DNA of 64,000 bases from Cytophagales bacterium (GCA_025056215.1 JANWWC010000002.1:361052-425051), one strand, 5' to 3'. Counted from the first letter of the stretch, positions 46,378-56,827 are shown. Notes: a model not told the origin generated them from the letters alone. Numbers and translations are program-made.

Positions 46378-48401
46378 ACCGAACCCCTAATCGTTTGATT
46401 AAAAGCCATAGTCCCTACTTACTGCAACACGCGTACAACCCTGTAGATTGGTATGAATGGGGAGAAGAAGCGTTCCAAAAAGCAAAAATCGAAAAGAAAC
46501 CTATTTTAGTAAGTATTGGATATTCTGCTTGTCATTGGTGTCATGTAATGGAAAAAGAATCCTTCGAAAATGAGACCATTGCCAAAATTATGAACGAGCA
46601 TTTTGTTTGTATCAAGGTAGATAGAGAAGAGCGCCCCGACGTAGACCAAATCTACATGGAAGCTATACATCTCATGGGCTTACAAGGCGGTTGGCCTTTA
46701 AATGTTTTTTTAACGTCCGATTGTAAACCGTTCTACGGAGGAACATATTTTCGCCCTCATACGTGGGCAAACCTTCTCCAACAAATTGCAAAAGCTTATC
46801 GCGAACGAACCGCTGAAATTGTCGAATCGGCAGAACAATTTGCGCAAGAACTCCAAAAAAGCGAAGTCGTAAAATATAACTTATCTCAATCAGAACCGGA
46901 ATACAGCGTAGATTTGCTTCATAAAATGTTTAATTCTCTCAAAGTACGCTTTGACAAGCGGCACGGAGGAATGCACAAAGCTCCTAAATTTGCAATGCCA
47001 TGTATTTACGAATTTTTGTTGCGCTACTACTACGTAACAGAAAATCAGGAAGCATTGCAACACGTAGGTTTTACACTCACAGAGATAGCAAAGGGTGGAA
47101 TCTACGACCAAATAGGCGGTGGTTTTGCGCGCTATTCAGTAGATGCGGAGTGGTTTGTTCCACACTTTGAAAAAATGCTTTACGACAATGCTCAGCTCAT
47201 CGCCTTGTACGCTCAAACCTTTGCTCTCACCCAAGACCTTTTCTTCAAAAAAATATTTGAAGAAACCATAGAATTTGTTTTGCGAGAACTCTACCACCCA
47301 GAAAGCGGAGCATTTTACGCCGCTCTCGATGCCGATAGCGAAGGAGTAGAAGGAAAATTTTATTGTTGGCACTACGACGAATTACAAAAGCTTTTTCCTG
47401 AAGATGAGTTTGTTTTATTCTGCCAGTACTTTCAAGTTATCCCAGAAGGCAACTGGGAACACGGATTCAACATTTTACATACAAAACAATTACCAGAAAA
47501 ATTTGCTGCTAAGCACTCCATTTCCCTTGAAGCATTTGAAACATTGTTACAAAAATGGAAGAAAAAACTTTTAGAAATACGCGCTCAAAGAGTACGCCCT
47601 GGACTTGATAACAAACTCATTGCTTCATGGAACGCATTGATGCTCAAAGGATTATGTGAGGCTTACAAAGCTACTCAATGTCCTACTTACAAAACAATTG
47701 CCCTTAAAAATGCTCATTGGATTCTCCGAGAAATGACAAAGCCCGATTTTAGTTTGTGGCACTCTACGCAAGTAGGCAAAACCCCTCACATACGCGCCTA
47801 CTTAGATGATTATGCCGCTGTAATTGACGCTTTTGTACAGCTCTATCAGATTACATTTGATAATCAGTGGATTTTTCAAGCAGATAAATATGCTCAGTAT
47901 GTCATTCAAAACTTTTATGACAATCAAGAAAACATGTTCTATTATACAGATATACACGCTGAGCCTTTAATTGCACGCAAAAAAGAAATCTTTGATAACG
48001 TTATTCCCGCTTCTAATTCCATGTTAGCGAGAGGCTTATACAAATTAGGAAGTCTTTTAAACAACAACGACTATCGAAACAAAGCACAAACAATGTTGGA
48101 AACTATTATCAAACTTTTTCAAGTAGAAACGCAATATTTATCGAACTGGGCAGCTTTTTATGCAGAATTAGTAGAGGGCACCTCAGAGATTGTAATCATT
48201 GGAAAAGATGCATTCGACTTTTCAGCAGAAATCACAAAATATTTTATTCCTCATATCGTAATCGGAGCCACTTCTTCCCTTCCTAACGATTTACCTATTT
48301 TTGAAGGAAAGCAAATCTTCTCCAACCAAACAGCTATTTATGTTTGCAAAAATCAAACTTGTTATTCTCCTGTATTTTCGTTAGACAAACTAAAAATATA
48401 A
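46374..48401 (+). CDS. Thioredoxin-domain protein of the YyaL/SPATA20 family
   Basis: A 675-residue cytoplasmic protein. The N-terminal thioredoxin-like domain carries the redox motif SACHWCHVM (C53, C56) after the family signature [43 protein letters not shown] follows. The remaining 480 residues form an (alpha/alpha)6 barrel like those of glycan-epimerase/hydrolase proteins ([47 protein letters not shown]). The family is conserved from bacteria to humans, but its biochemical role is unsettled. It is translationally coupled to the Rossmann-fold gene upstream. Confidence 0.93.
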   Translation: MNRTPNRLIKSHSPYLLQHAYNPVDWYEWGEEAFQKAKIEKKPILVSIGYSACHWCHVMEKESFENETIAKIMNEHFVCIKVDREERPDVDQIYMEAIHLMGLQGGWPLNVFLTSDCKPFYGGTYFRPHTWANLLQQIAKAYRERTAEIVESAEQFAQELQKSEVVKYNLSQSEPEYSVDLLHKMFNSLKVRFDKRHGGMHKAPKFAMPCIYEFLLRYYYVTENQEALQHVGFTLTEIAKGGIYDQIGGGFARYSVDAEWFVPHFEKMLYDNAQLIALYAQTFALTQDLFFKKIFEETIEFVLRELYHPESGAFYAALDADSEGVEGKFYCWHYDELQKLFPEDEFVLFCQYFQVIPEGNWEHGFNILHTKQLPEKFAAKHSISLEAFETLLQKWKKKLLEIRAQRVRPGLDNKLIASWNALMLKGLCEAYKATQCPTYKTIALKNAHWILREMTKPDFSLWHSTQVGKTPHIRAYLDDYAAVIDAFVQLYQITFDNQWIFQADKYAQYVIQNFYDNQENMFYYTDIHAEPLIARKKEIFDNVIPASNSMLARGLYKLGSLLNNNDYRNKAQTMLETIIKLFQVETQYLSNWAAFYAELVEGTSEIVIIGKDAFDFSAEITKYFIPHIVIGATSSLPNDLPIFEGKQIFSNQTAIYVCKNQTCYSPVFSLDKLKI

Positions 48402-48430
48402 AAAAACACCGCAAAATGCAGTGTTCTTTT
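48401..48430. terminator. Bidirectional terminator between yyaL-like gene and accC
   Basis: AACAC-C-GC (48405-48412) pairs with GC-A-GTGTT (48418-48425) with one C-A mismatch and a short A-rich loop. It is flanked by CTTTTA on the plus side and a T-run on the minus side. Confidence 0.6.
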
Positions 48431-48461
48431 ACAACTTTAAATCCCATGAAATCAAAATCTA

Positions 48462-49814
48462 TTACCTATCTTTTAGGCGAGAAAAATCATAAGTATCCAA
48501 AAACTTAGTAGTAAATCTTCCTGCTCTAAAATCCTCGTTGTCCATCAAATCGAGATGAAAAGGAATAGTGGTTTTAATTCCTTCGATGACAAACTCCGAA
48601 AGAGCTCGTTTCATGCGAAGAATAACACGTTCACGCGAGGAAGCAGTTACAATTAGTTTGGCAATCATCGAATCGTAATGAGGAGGTATTACATAACCGG
48701 CATATACATGCGTATCTACTCGCACTCCTAACCCCCCTGGAAGATGTAAATTAGTAATTTTTCCTGGGCTAGGTCTGAAATCATTCGCAGGGTCTTCGGC
48801 GTTGATACGCACTTCCATAGAATAAAGCTTAGGATACTGATTGCCCCAAGAGAGTCTTTCGCCAGCTGCTACCTTGATTTGTTCTCGAATCAAGTCATGA
48901 CCCGTAACCTGTTCTGTAATAGGGTGCTCTACCTGAATACGCGTATTCATTTCCATAAAATAGAAATTGCCGTACTTATCTACAAGAAACTCTATGGTTC
49001 CTGCTCCTATATAATTAATTGCCTTTGCTCCTCTTACGGCCGCTTCTCCCATTCTTTCTCGCAACTCATCAGTCATGATGGGAGAAGGAGTTTCTTCTAC
49101 TAACTTCTGATGACGCCTTTGAATAGAGCATTCGCGCTCCGAAAGATGGACTACATTGCCATGCTTATCGCCAAAAAGCTGTATTTCAATGTGGCGAGGT
49201 TCTTCTACGAATTTCTCAAGATATACTCCATCATTTCCGAAAGCATTTTTGGCTTCTTTGCGAGCATTTTCCCAAGCGCTTTCAAACTCTTCTTCCGATT
49301 TAATAATGCGCATTCCTTTTCCGCCTCCTCCTGCAGTAGCTTTGAGCATTACAGGATAACCTATTTCTGCAGCAATCTGTTTGCCTTCTTCTAACGACTC
49401 TACAAGACCGTCTGAACCTGGCACTACAGGAACACCTGCATTTCTCATGGTAGCTTTTGCGGTGGACTTATCTCCCATGGCATCAATCATTGCAGGAGTA
49501 GGACCAATAAAAACAATTCCATGCTCTTCGCATATGGAAGCAAAACGAGAATTTTCAGATAAAAACCCATAGCCTGGATGAATTGCATCGGCATTTGTAA
49601 TTTGAGCCGCAGAAATAATAGATGGAATGTTTAAATACGACTCTGGGCTTGGCGCAGGGCCAATGCAAACAGCTTCATCGGCAAACTTGACATGCAAACT
49701 ATCTCTATCTGCCTTAGAATAGACTGCAACCGTTTTAATACCCATCTCTCGGCATGCTCTAATCACCCGAAGAGCTATTTCGCCTCTGTTTGCTACTAAT
49801 ATTTTCTTAAACAT
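48462..49814 (-). CDS. accC: Acetyl-CoA carboxylase, biotin carboxylase subunit
   Basis: A 450-residue ATP-grasp enzyme that carboxylates biotin on AccB, the first step of fatty-acid synthesis. The N-terminal [22 protein letters not shown], the glycine-rich ATP loop [13 protein letters not shown] near 160-172, [16 protein letters not shown] near 230, [23 protein letters not shown] (metal-site Glu) and RINAEDP are all present. It is the last gene of the efp-accB-accC block, 31 bp after accB. Confidence 0.97.
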   Translation of the reverse strand: MFKKILVANRGEIALRVIRACREMGIKTVAVYSKADRDSLHVKFADEAVCIGPAPSPESYLNIPSIISAAQITNADAIHPGYGFLSENSRFASICEEHGIVFIGPTPAMIDAMGDKSTAKATMRNAGVPVVPGSDGLVESLEEGKQIAAEIGYPVMLKATAGGGGKGMRIIKSEEEFESAWENARKEAKNAFGNDGVYLEKFVEEPRHIEIQLFGDKHGNVVHLSERECSIQRRHQKLVEETPSPIMTDELRERMGEAAVRGAKAINYIGAGTIEFLVDKYGNFYFMEMNTRIQVEHPITEQVTGHDLIREQIKVAAGERLSWGNQYPKLYSMEVRINAEDPANDFRPSPGKITNLHLPGGLGVRVDTHVYAGYVIPPHYDSMIAKLIVTASSRERVILRMKRALSEFVIEGIKTTIPFHLDLMDNEDFRAGRFTTKFLDTYDFSRLKDR

Positions 49815-49845
49815 GTATTTTTTACAAGTTCAAAATTCCAAAAAT

Positions 49846-50331
49846 TTAAACATTTGGATCCACTAAAAACAAAGGTTGATCGTACTCGACAGGAGTAGCA
49901 TTCTCTACCAACACTTTTACAATCCTACCACTTACATCCGATTCAACTTCGTTAAAAAGCTTCATTGCTTCAATTATACAAACTACTTTTCCTGGTTTTA
50001 CCAAATCGCCTACCTGAACAAATGGAGGCTTCTCAGGAGAGGGAGCCGCATAAAAAGTACCTACCATAGGCGATTTAATCGTTACATACTTGGATGTATC
50101 AGCAATATCCGCTGGTTGAGAAGATTTGACTGCTGGCTCTGCTGACGGTGTAGAAACAATTTGCGGTATTGCGCGCATTGTCGAAGCAACAGGCTCCACA
50201 TACGGAACAGGTGCAGGAGAATCGGGATTTCGTTTTACATGCAGTTCTATCTCCGATGTTTTGAGATTTACCTCGCTTAAGCCTGAAGCAGCAATAAAGC
50301 CAAGTAAATCTTGAATTTCTTTTACTTTCAT
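49846..50331 (-). CDS. accB: Acetyl-CoA carboxylase, biotin carboxyl carrier protein
   Basis: A 161-residue carrier. The N-terminal helical domain (MKVKEIQDLLGFIAASGLSEV) is joined by a Pro/Ala-rich linker (about 36-78) to the C-terminal biotinyl domain. The domain has SPMVGTFYAAPSPE, the thumb-type insertion found in BCCP, and the biotinylation site EAMKLFNEVESD with K124. It delivers carboxyl-biotin to the AccAD transferase. It lies between efp and accC on the same strand. Confidence 0.96.
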   Translation of the reverse strand: MKVKEIQDLLGFIAASGLSEVNLKTSEIELHVKRNPDSPAPVPYVEPVASTMRAIPQIVSTPSAEPAVKSSQPADIADTSKYVTIKSPMVGTFYAAPSPEKPPFVQVGDLVKPGKVVCIIEAMKLFNEVESDVSGRIVKVLVENATPVEYDQPLFLVDPNV

Positions 50332-50388
50332 GTGGTTGGTTCAGTTAAAGTTTTCCAAATTAACTCCAAAAAAATGAAATTTCAAAAG

Positions 50389-50955
50389 TTATTCTTTTAC
50401 TCGTTCGGCATATGTGTAGGTAGAAGTATTTACTTTGATGAGCTCGTTGTTATCAATAAACAGAGGAACTTGAATGCGCGCTCCCGTTTCTACAGTAGCA
50501 GGCTTCATGGCACTTGTTGCGGTATCTCCTTTCACACCAGGCTCTGTATAAGTTACGCGCAATACTACATAAGGAGGTAAAATGACCTGAAGCACAACTC
50601 CTTTTTCATCATGAATCATTACATCTACTTGTTGCCCTTCTTTTAAAAGATCATGAGCCTCTATTTTGCTCTCTTCTACAATTACTTCTTCAAAAGTTTC
50701 ACTATCCATAAAGTGATAGCCCATTTCATCTTTATAAGTATATTGATGCGGGCGCGTCACTACTCGCGCAGTAGTAATTTTTACTCCGGCTGTAAAAGTG
50801 TTATCGATGATTTTTCCGTTAGTGAGGCTTTTGAGCTTTGTGCGAACAAAAGCGGGGCCTTTCCCCGGCTTAACATGTTGAAACTCTAAAATTGTATAAA
50901 TGTCGTTGTTAAATTCTATACACAGACCAGGTTTAAAATCTGCCGTTGTTGCCAT
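50389..50955 (-). CDS. efp: Translation elongation factor P
   Basis: A 188-residue protein starting at the ATG at 50955 (MATTADFKPGLCIEFNND); an in-frame extension to 51021 is not typical and is rejected. It has three beta-barrel domains. The tip of domain I, HVKPGKGPAFVRTK, carries K32, placed like the modified Lys of E. coli EF-P. EF-P eases peptide-bond formation at polyproline stretches. No modification enzyme is encoded nearby. It precedes accB-accC, a common arrangement. Confidence 0.96.
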   Translation of the reverse strand: MATTADFKPGLCIEFNNDIYTILEFQHVKPGKGPAFVRTKLKSLTNGKIIDNTFTAGVKITTARVVTRPHQYTYKDEMGYHFMDSETFEEVIVEESKIEAHDLLKEGQQVDVMIHDEKGVVLQVILPPYVVLRVTYTEPGVKGDTATSAMKPATVETGARIQVPLFIDNNELIKVNTSTYTYAERVKE

Positions 50956-51032
50956 ACTTTTAGAAATTTCTCTTGCAAAGTAAGGCAAAGGAATTGCAAA
51001 AATCCAATCAAACAATTCCAAATTGTTTAACT

Positions 51033-51974
51033 TTACAACAAGCTGTTGAGTTTAGGAACAATCTCAAAAGCATCTCCTACAATTCCGTAATCAGCTACTT
51101 TAAAAAATGGCGCTTCAGGGTCTTTGTTGATAACAACAATCGTTTTGGAGGAACTTACACCCGCCAAATGCTGAATAGCTCCAGAAATTCCAATAGCAAT
51201 ATACAAATTGGGGCTGATTTTAATGCCCGTCTGGCCTACATGCTCATGGTGTGGTCTCCAATTTGCGTCTGAGACAGGTTTTGAGCAAGCGGTAGCTGCC
51301 CCTATTTTTTGAGCTAAAGTTTCTATCATTCCCCAATTTTCTGGTCCTTTTAAGCCTCTACCTCCAGAAACTACTTTATCAGCTTCAGGCAACAAAATTT
51401 TCCCTTCACTTTTTTGGCGCTCTAACAACTTTACTTTCGAGCCTATGGCAGGAATCGAAAGAATTTCTACCAATGCTTTTTGATTCGATTTTTCTACAGA
51501 AAGAATATTTTTCTTGATGGTAAGTACTTTTTTAGGCGAAGTCAAAGTTACTTCTGCAAATGCTTTACCTGTATAGATACTTCTTTTTACTGTAAAACCA
51601 TTATAAAAATCTGGTAAACCCACAACATTCGAGACAACTTGTGCCTGGAGTTTAACAGCAATGCGAGGCGCTACTGCATCATTCAAGGAAGTACGAGGGA
51701 GAATAATAACTTCTGCTGCAAAATCGCGAGCAATTTGCGACACATATTCCGCTGTAATCATAATATCCCCTTCCTTATGAGGCGATGCCAATGCAAGCAC
51801 TTTGTTAGCACCGAAGTTTCCACATGTTTCTAATACAGAAGAATCGTTAGAATGAAGGCATAAAGCAATTACTTCTCCGCTTGTTCCAGACACTTGTCGC
51901 CCATAAAAAATGGCTTCGGCAGAGGAAGTTTTGATTTGTTGATTTTCAGTTTCAATGATTACCAAAGATTTCAT
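51033..51974 (-). CDS. etfA: Electron transfer flavoprotein, alpha subunit
   Basis: A 313-residue subunit. The C-terminal FAD domain has the hallmark GGRGLKGPENWGMIETLA, ACSKPVSDANWRPHHEHVGQTG, YIAIGISGAIQHLAGV and VVINKDPEAPFFKVADYGIVGD. With EtfB it passes electrons from acyl-CoA dehydrogenases to the quinone pool. It starts 2 bp after the etfB stop, so the pair is translationally coupled. Confidence 0.97.
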   Translation of the reverse strand: MKSLVIIETENQQIKTSSAEAIFYGRQVSGTSGEVIALCLHSNDSSVLETCGNFGANKVLALASPHKEGDIMITAEYVSQIARDFAAEVIILPRTSLNDAVAPRIAVKLQAQVVSNVVGLPDFYNGFTVKRSIYTGKAFAEVTLTSPKKVLTIKKNILSVEKSNQKALVEILSIPAIGSKVKLLERQKSEGKILLPEADKVVSGGRGLKGPENWGMIETLAQKIGAATACSKPVSDANWRPHHEHVGQTGIKISPNLYIAIGISGAIQHLAGVSSSKTIVVINKDPEAPFFKVADYGIVGDAFEIVPKLNSLL

Positions 51975-51976
51975 AG

Positions 51977-52690
51977 TCAGAATTTTTTAATAAGCTCGGC
52001 TAATTCTTCCACGCTAATCATTTTACAAGCGCTTCGTTCTGGCACCAACGAAAAGTTGCGATGAACAAGAACATTCTCTACAGAAATGGCAGAGATTACT
52101 TTCAGAGGCTTGTTTTTGGCTGTCATAATTCCACGCATGTTTGGAATCTTCCATTCTGCAATAGGCTCTTGACAACCTGCCACGAAAGGAAGTTCAAGTT
52201 CTAAAGTTTCTTTTCCTCCCTCAATTTCGCGCGTAGCGCGTACAGTACGCTCTCCTACAAACTCCAAACTCATACAAGGGGATAAAGATGGAATCCCTAG
52301 CATTTCACCTACGAAGCCGTGAACCAAACCTCCATTAAAATCTACAGATTCGCGCCCCATTAAAATTAAATCGTACTGGTTTTGTTTGGCAAATTCTGCA
52401 ATTTGTACAGCTACAAAGTAAGCGTCTATTGGGTCGGCATCTATACGAATTGCTTCATCTGCTCCTATAGCGAGCGCTTTACGCAAAGTAGGTTCTGTTT
52501 CAGGCTTTCCTACATTCAAAACGGTCACTGTCGCATTTTTTTCTGATTTTAAGTCCACAGCTTTTGAAAGCGCATAATCATCGTAAGGACCGATAATAAA
52601 TTGAACTCCGTTTGTATCTAATTTATCGTTTACAAACTTAATTTTTGTCGTCGTATCTGGAACATGACTAATACAAACCAAAATCTTCAT
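51977..52690 (-). CDS. etfB: Electron transfer flavoprotein, beta subunit
   Basis: A 237-residue protein, near the usual family length. KILVCISHVPDTTTKIKF at the N-terminus, IIGPYDDYALSKAVDLK, RKALAIGADEAIRID and the signature VRATREIEGGKETLELELPFVAG are typical of EtfB, the AMP-binding partner of EtfA. It is the first gene of the etfB-etfA-efp-accB-accC minus-strand block, 82 bp past the start region of the block. Confidence 0.97.
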   Translation of the reverse strand: MKILVCISHVPDTTTKIKFVNDKLDTNGVQFIIGPYDDYALSKAVDLKSEKNATVTVLNVGKPETEPTLRKALAIGADEAIRIDADPIDAYFVAVQIAEFAKQNQYDLILMGRESVDFNGGLVHGFVGEMLGIPSLSPCMSLEFVGERTVRATREIEGGKETLELELPFVAGCQEPIAEWKIPNMRGIMTAKNKPLKVISAISVENVLVHRNFSLVPERSACKMISVEELAELIKKF

Positions 52691-52772
52691 ATGTGCGATA
52701 AAATTGAAGAAAATGTTTAATTGATTTAAACGTAACTTACTTTAGAACGTTTTGTTCTCACTTCGGTTTTTA

Positions 52773-54866
52773 CTACTTCATGACACTAATTTTAAAATAT
52801 TTTTTTCCTTCAGAGGTTTCTAAAAGAAGCATATAAATTCCATTAGGAACAGTGGAGAAATCGAGTTGCTCTAAAGTGCAATGACAAGAATATTCGTTGA
52901 GCAAACGTCCTTCCAGAGTGTACAACCGCATAGTATAAATTACAAGATTAGTTTGAATGATTAGATCGCCACTCGTCGGGTTAGGATAAGCCAAAATGTA
53001 ATGAGCAGGATTCCCTGCCGTCTTAACCGTAATATTGTCCAAGAAAATGCGATTATTTCTATTTCCAAGGTTCTGAAATATCAACTGCCATACAGCGGGT
53101 CGCTGCGTTCGAAATATTGTGCCTATAGAACGCCACTCTGCAGAAGATGAAGGAGAAAAATTGGAACGAGATGGCGCAGTAACTAGCTGATTTCCTCCCA
53201 TCTTTAAAATTTGATGTAGTTCGTGAGTGCAAACATTTCTGAGCATTACCACCAAAGTATCAAAATTAGTTCTAGCAGGTGCCAAACTATGTGCAAACTG
53301 AAAATCTATAAAGAGCGTTTCAGCATCTGTACGCATAAAAGGAGAAAACAAATACATCTGTTTATTCCGCTGTTCGGCGAGTGATGTATTAAAATTATCT
53401 ACCATAACAGAACCAGACGTATGTTCTGTAGCGCTTTGAGACGCATATACCCAAGTATTACTCGCTATGGATTGCCACCCCACAGGAAGTTGAGAGGAAA
53501 GAGATGAAAAATTTTCAGATAACAACACATCGTTAGAAGAAATCAAATCTTCATAGTTGGTTACGGCAATGTATTGAGTTCTTAACAAAGTATCGCGCTT
53601 GCCCGACTGGGTTTGCACTACTAAACGAACATCAAAACGACCTGTATGAGGATACACCACTATAGGATTCCTGACAGTAGAAGTAGCAGGAATTCCTCCC
53701 TGAAAATTCCACCACCAATTCACAATGCTATCAGAAGAATTAGCTACAAAAGATTTATCTTCGAAAGAAACTGGCAACATACGGCATACTTCGCGAACAG
53801 CTTTGAAGTTCGCTGTTACTTCTCTGGGGGTAGCCACTGGAGAAGTAAGCAAAGAGCTTCGTCTTGTTCCGAACTCCAAAACGCGCCGCATTCGATTTTT
53901 TTGGTCACGGGTAAAAAGGTTCATGCAAGCATCAGGAGAATAAAAGAGAAAATTTTCCCACATATCTAGTTTGTTTGCTTCACAAGAGGGCATAGAACTA
54001 CTTGGGCAAGTCAATTGATTATAATCTCGCTGACTAGTAGGGGTGTCGTCACAGTAATCTGTTCCGTTGCAATTATAATCATCGCCCCATACGTGATAAA
54101 GTCCTAAGAAATGCCCAAGCTCGTGAGTAAGTGTTCTTCCTTTAGTATAAACAGATTTGAGTTGTGCGCCTGGAAAAATATCGCGTGAACCAAACACCTT
54201 ATAATGAATGAAAACTCCATCTTCATGAGGCGGGAAATTCATTGTAAGGTCAGCAGCAGCAGAGGGCGCAAAAGGAAAAGTAGAATATCCCAAAGTGCTT
54301 TCAGAACTTCCTACATAAAATCGAACTGACCAAATATTAAGATATTGATTAGGATTCCAACTAGTAGCAGCTTTTATGATATTATTTACTTCATCAAAAC
54401 TATAGACTTCTTTACCGCCATTGTAGCGATGAATGCCTGGCTCTTCTAATGGAGTGCCATCAGGAGCATACAAAGCAGGCACTAGTTCAATTTTTGTATC
54501 AGCGGATACTGCTGCAAACATAGAACGCGTAAGAGCAGTGTCAGAATTGCGCCTTCGCAAATCAGCGTTGGTAGCTTCTATTTGAGAATACACTTGTCTT
54601 GCATCTAAGTTTGTACCAATTCCGATAGGTTCTCCTCCATGAACCACATGCACAATATATGGCAACCGATACACCGAATCATCCTGTTCGGCGATGCGCG
54701 CCATTTTCGAATAATTCCTCAAACGATTTTCAAAATCTTCCTGAGCTTTTCTTTGAAAATTTTTAGAAAAATTCAAGTGAAACAAGCACTTATCTGCCAA
54801 TGGTTCATCAAAATGCTGACCCAACAATTTGTAAGATATCAGAAAGAATAAGAATATTTTTTTCAT
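52773..54866 (-). CDS. Secreted pappalysin-like metalloprotease with T9SS sorting domain
   Basis: A 697-residue exported protease. A signal peptide (1-16, ending near LLGQ) precedes a catalytic domain of about 100-340 with the metzincin zinc motif HELGHFLGLYHVWGD (first His near 248) and Cys-rich CNGTDYCDDTP, as in the pappalysin (M43) group. A PKD-type domain covers about 355-440 (FEDKSFVANSSDSIVNWWWNFQGG region), then a beta-sandwich at about 465-620. The C-terminal 75 residues (AYPNPTSGDLIIQ, YTLEGRLL, GIYMLLLETSEGKKYFKISV) form a type A T9SS sorting domain, so the enzyme should be exported across the outer membrane and held at the surface or released. Confidence 0.92.
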   Translation of the reverse strand: MKKIFLFFLISYKLLGQHFDEPLADKCLFHLNFSKNFQRKAQEDFENRLRNYSKMARIAEQDDSVYRLPYIVHVVHGGEPIGIGTNLDARQVYSQIEATNADLRRRNSDTALTRSMFAAVSADTKIELVPALYAPDGTPLEEPGIHRYNGGKEVYSFDEVNNIIKAATSWNPNQYLNIWSVRFYVGSSESTLGYSTFPFAPSAAADLTMNFPPHEDGVFIHYKVFGSRDIFPGAQLKSVYTKGRTLTHELGHFLGLYHVWGDDYNCNGTDYCDDTPTSQRDYNQLTCPSSSMPSCEANKLDMWENFLFYSPDACMNLFTRDQKNRMRRVLEFGTRRSSLLTSPVATPREVTANFKAVREVCRMLPVSFEDKSFVANSSDSIVNWWWNFQGGIPATSTVRNPIVVYPHTGRFDVRLVVQTQSGKRDTLLRTQYIAVTNYEDLISSNDVLLSENFSSLSSQLPVGWQSIASNTWVYASQSATEHTSGSVMVDNFNTSLAEQRNKQMYLFSPFMRTDAETLFIDFQFAHSLAPARTNFDTLVVMLRNVCTHELHQILKMGGNQLVTAPSRSNFSPSSSAEWRSIGTIFRTQRPAVWQLIFQNLGNRNNRIFLDNITVKTAGNPAHYILAYPNPTSGDLIIQTNLVIYTMRLYTLEGRLLNEYSCHCTLEQLDFSTVPNGIYMLLLETSEGKKYFKISVMK

Positions 54867-54883
54867 TCTCGACTTTCATTTCT

Positions 54884-54914
54884 TAAAGCTACTCAACTTA
54901 ATAGCTTTTTCAAA
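54884..54914 (-). promoter_or_regulatory. Promoter of the T9SS metalloprotease gene
   Basis: On the minus strand TTTG (54914-54911), 19 bp, TAGCTTTA (54891-54884), 17 bp before the start codon. The -7 box is identical to that of the DUF2723 gene. Confidence 0.5.
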
Positions 54915-55074
54915 AGTGTTTTTAAATTTCTGTAATTAAAAACAAAAACTACCTCACAATCGCTTATCAAAAAGTTGTAGTAAACACAAAAAAACTTTGA
55001 TTTTGCTTGAAAATTTTTTTGAACACTCAAATTTTTTAAAAAATTGCTTCTGATAATTCAATAACTATTTTACT

Positions 55075-56352
55075 ATGAAGAGCATCCCGTTGCATTGGCA
55101 AATTTTAATTAGCATGGCAATAGGCATCTTAATAGGTATTGGGCTGAGCGCCCTTCAATTTACTTCTTTTGCTGTGCAATGGATCAAACCTTTAGGAACT
55201 ATCTTTATTAACTTACTCAAACTCATGGCTGTTCCTCTTGTTCTTACATCTCTCATAAAAGGAATCACAGGTCTTAAGGATGTTCGCCAATTCTCAAGCA
55301 TCGGCATCAAAACTATATTGATTTATTTGTTCACAACTGTTGTCGCCATCAGCATTGGGTTGGTATGCGTCAATGCAATACAGCCAGGCAAAAAGCTCTC
55401 TGCCCAAGTAAGAACAGAGCTTCAAACAAAATTTGCAGAATTCACCCTTCAAAAAAGCCACGACGCCCAACAAATTCGCCAACAATCTCCGTTGCAACCA
55501 TTAGTAGATGCTGTTCCAGAAAATATTTTCAAAGCCACTACAGACAATCGCTATATGCTGCAAGTGATTGTATTCGCCGTATTATTTTCGTTTGCAATGC
55601 TCTCTTTACCTGAAACGACAGTGCTGCCAATACAAAATTTTTTTGATGCTCTTCATGAAATAATAACGAAAATGGTGATGCTCGTCATGCGCCTTTCTCC
55701 TTTGGGAGTTTTTGCGCTTATGGCTGCCCTAATTGCAGAAATTGCAGGGAATCAACCCCAAAAGGCTGTAGAAATTCTTACTGCTTTGTTGTACTACACT
55801 CTTACAGTAATAGTAGGCTTGAGTATTATGATTTTTGTAATTTATCCTCTCTTGCTTATTGTCTTTACAAAACAAAGATACTCTAATTTTATTAAAGGAA
55901 TTTTTCCAGCTCAGCTCATGGCATTTTCAACAAGTTCAAGTGCTGCAACTTTGCCGGTTACTATGAATTGTATGGAAAAACATTTTTCTGTTAAACCTTC
56001 CACATTAAGTTTTGTGTTGCCTCTAGGCGCTACTATTAATATGGACGGAACAAGTCTTTATCAAGGTGTAGCAGCTGTATTTATCGCCCATGCATATGGC
56101 ATCGATCTTTCAATTGCCGACCAACTCGGAATTATTCTCACGGCTACTTTGGCTTCTATCGGAGCAGCTGCAGTTCCGGGAGCAGGATTAGTAATGTTAG
56201 TCATCGTATTAGAGCAAGCGCATATTCCTGTATCTGGCTTAGCACTGATTTTTGCTCCTGACAGGCTATTAGATATGTTTCGCACTACTGTCAATGTTAC
56301 AGGAGATATGGCTGTTTGTTTGATTGTAGATAAAAACAAAACAATAAAATGA
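55075..56352 (+). CDS. Dicarboxylate/amino-acid:cation symporter (DAACS family)
   Basis: A 425-residue inner-membrane transporter with eight membrane helices and two re-entrant loops. The loop FSTSSSAATLPVTMNCME (Ser-rich HP1) near 283-300 and LPLGATINMDGTSLYQGVAAVF (TM7, with the NMDGT motif) near 317-340 are diagnostic of GltP/DctA-type carriers, which import glutamate, aspartate or C4-dicarboxylates with Na+ or H+. TVNVTGDMAVCLIV in TM8 holds the substrate-binding Asp. A broken frame overlaps its stop codon. Confidence 0.95.
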   Translation: MKSIPLHWQILISMAIGILIGIGLSALQFTSFAVQWIKPLGTIFINLLKLMAVPLVLTSLIKGITGLKDVRQFSSIGIKTILIYLFTTVVAISIGLVCVNAIQPGKKLSAQVRTELQTKFAEFTLQKSHDAQQIRQQSPLQPLVDAVPENIFKATTDNRYMLQVIVFAVLFSFAMLSLPETTVLPIQNFFDALHEIITKMVMLVMRLSPLGVFALMAALIAEIAGNQPQKAVEILTALLYYTLTVIVGLSIMIFVIYPLLLIVFTKQRYSNFIKGIFPAQLMAFSTSSSAATLPVTMNCMEKHFSVKPSTLSFVLPLGATINMDGTSLYQGVAAVFIAHAYGIDLSIADQLGIILTATLASIGAAAVPGAGLVMLVIVLEQAHIPVSGLALIFAPDRLLDMFRTTVNVTGDMAVCLIVDKNKTIK

Positions 56353-56762
56353 GTTATCAATACGAACGCATAAATGGATTGATAACCTTATCAGAAAAAA
56401 ATATACCTTCCGAGCAAATGCTTAACAAACTAAACAAAACTTTGGAAAAGAAAATAAGGTTTTCCACTATTCGAAGAACTCAGTTTTTAAAGATTTAAAA
56501 GTGCTGTGGAAAATACGATGAAGCACTACAAAATCGAAAAGCAAATCATTGTTTCATATTGGAGTTACATTACTTTGCGATAAAGCTCTTCATATTTTAG
56601 AAGTTAAAACCGAGAGCTCACTATCACCAAACCTTTAATCATTCTCCGACTATAATAACAAAAATAGAAAATTACGCTCGTCATTATCCTCTAAAATTAG
56701 TGGAAGAAATTCTTCAGATATGGCAAAGATGTGAAAGTAATTTCACTAAAAAAAAACAGTAA
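56349..56762 (+). pseudogene. Broken small gene coupled to the symporter
   Basis: An ATG at 56349 overlaps the symporter stop (ATGA) and opens a 49-codon frame (MSYQYERINGLITLSEKN ... RRTQFLKI). Downstream, further protein-like pieces run in other frames: CDKALHILEVKTESSL and, near the end, KIENYARHYPLKLVEEILQI with TAA at 56760-56762. I read this as one gene of about 135 codons broken by frameshifts. The family is not recognised. The short first frame alone could still be made. Confidence 0.45.
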
Positions 56763-56790
56763 GAGTTTTTCTTAATTTAAAAACTTGGAA

Positions 56791-56798
56791 TATTTTTG
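56791..56798 (+). promoter_or_regulatory. Promoter -7 box of the first DUF4190-like gene
   Basis: TATTTTTG at 56791-56798 is a full -7 match; the upstream -33 element is only TTT. Transcription would begin near 56805, which favours the ATG at 56828 over the one at 56816. Confidence 0.4.
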
Positions 56799-56827
56799 AA
56801 CCTGTAGTATGCTTAATGCTTTATGCC

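Noticed and set aside
50956-51021. A 22-residue N-terminal extension of EF-P
   Set aside because: EF-P is about 188 residues and its fold begins with the MATTADFKPG-type start; the extension has no counterpart in the family.
48462-52690. The etf-efp-acc block as an unusual metabolic cluster
   Set aside because: efp-accB-accC is a common arrangement and etfBA are housekeeping genes; nothing suggests a special system.
52735-52760. AGAAC/GTTCT inverted repeat as a terminator
   Set aside because: The stem is only 5 bp and no T-run follows on either strand.
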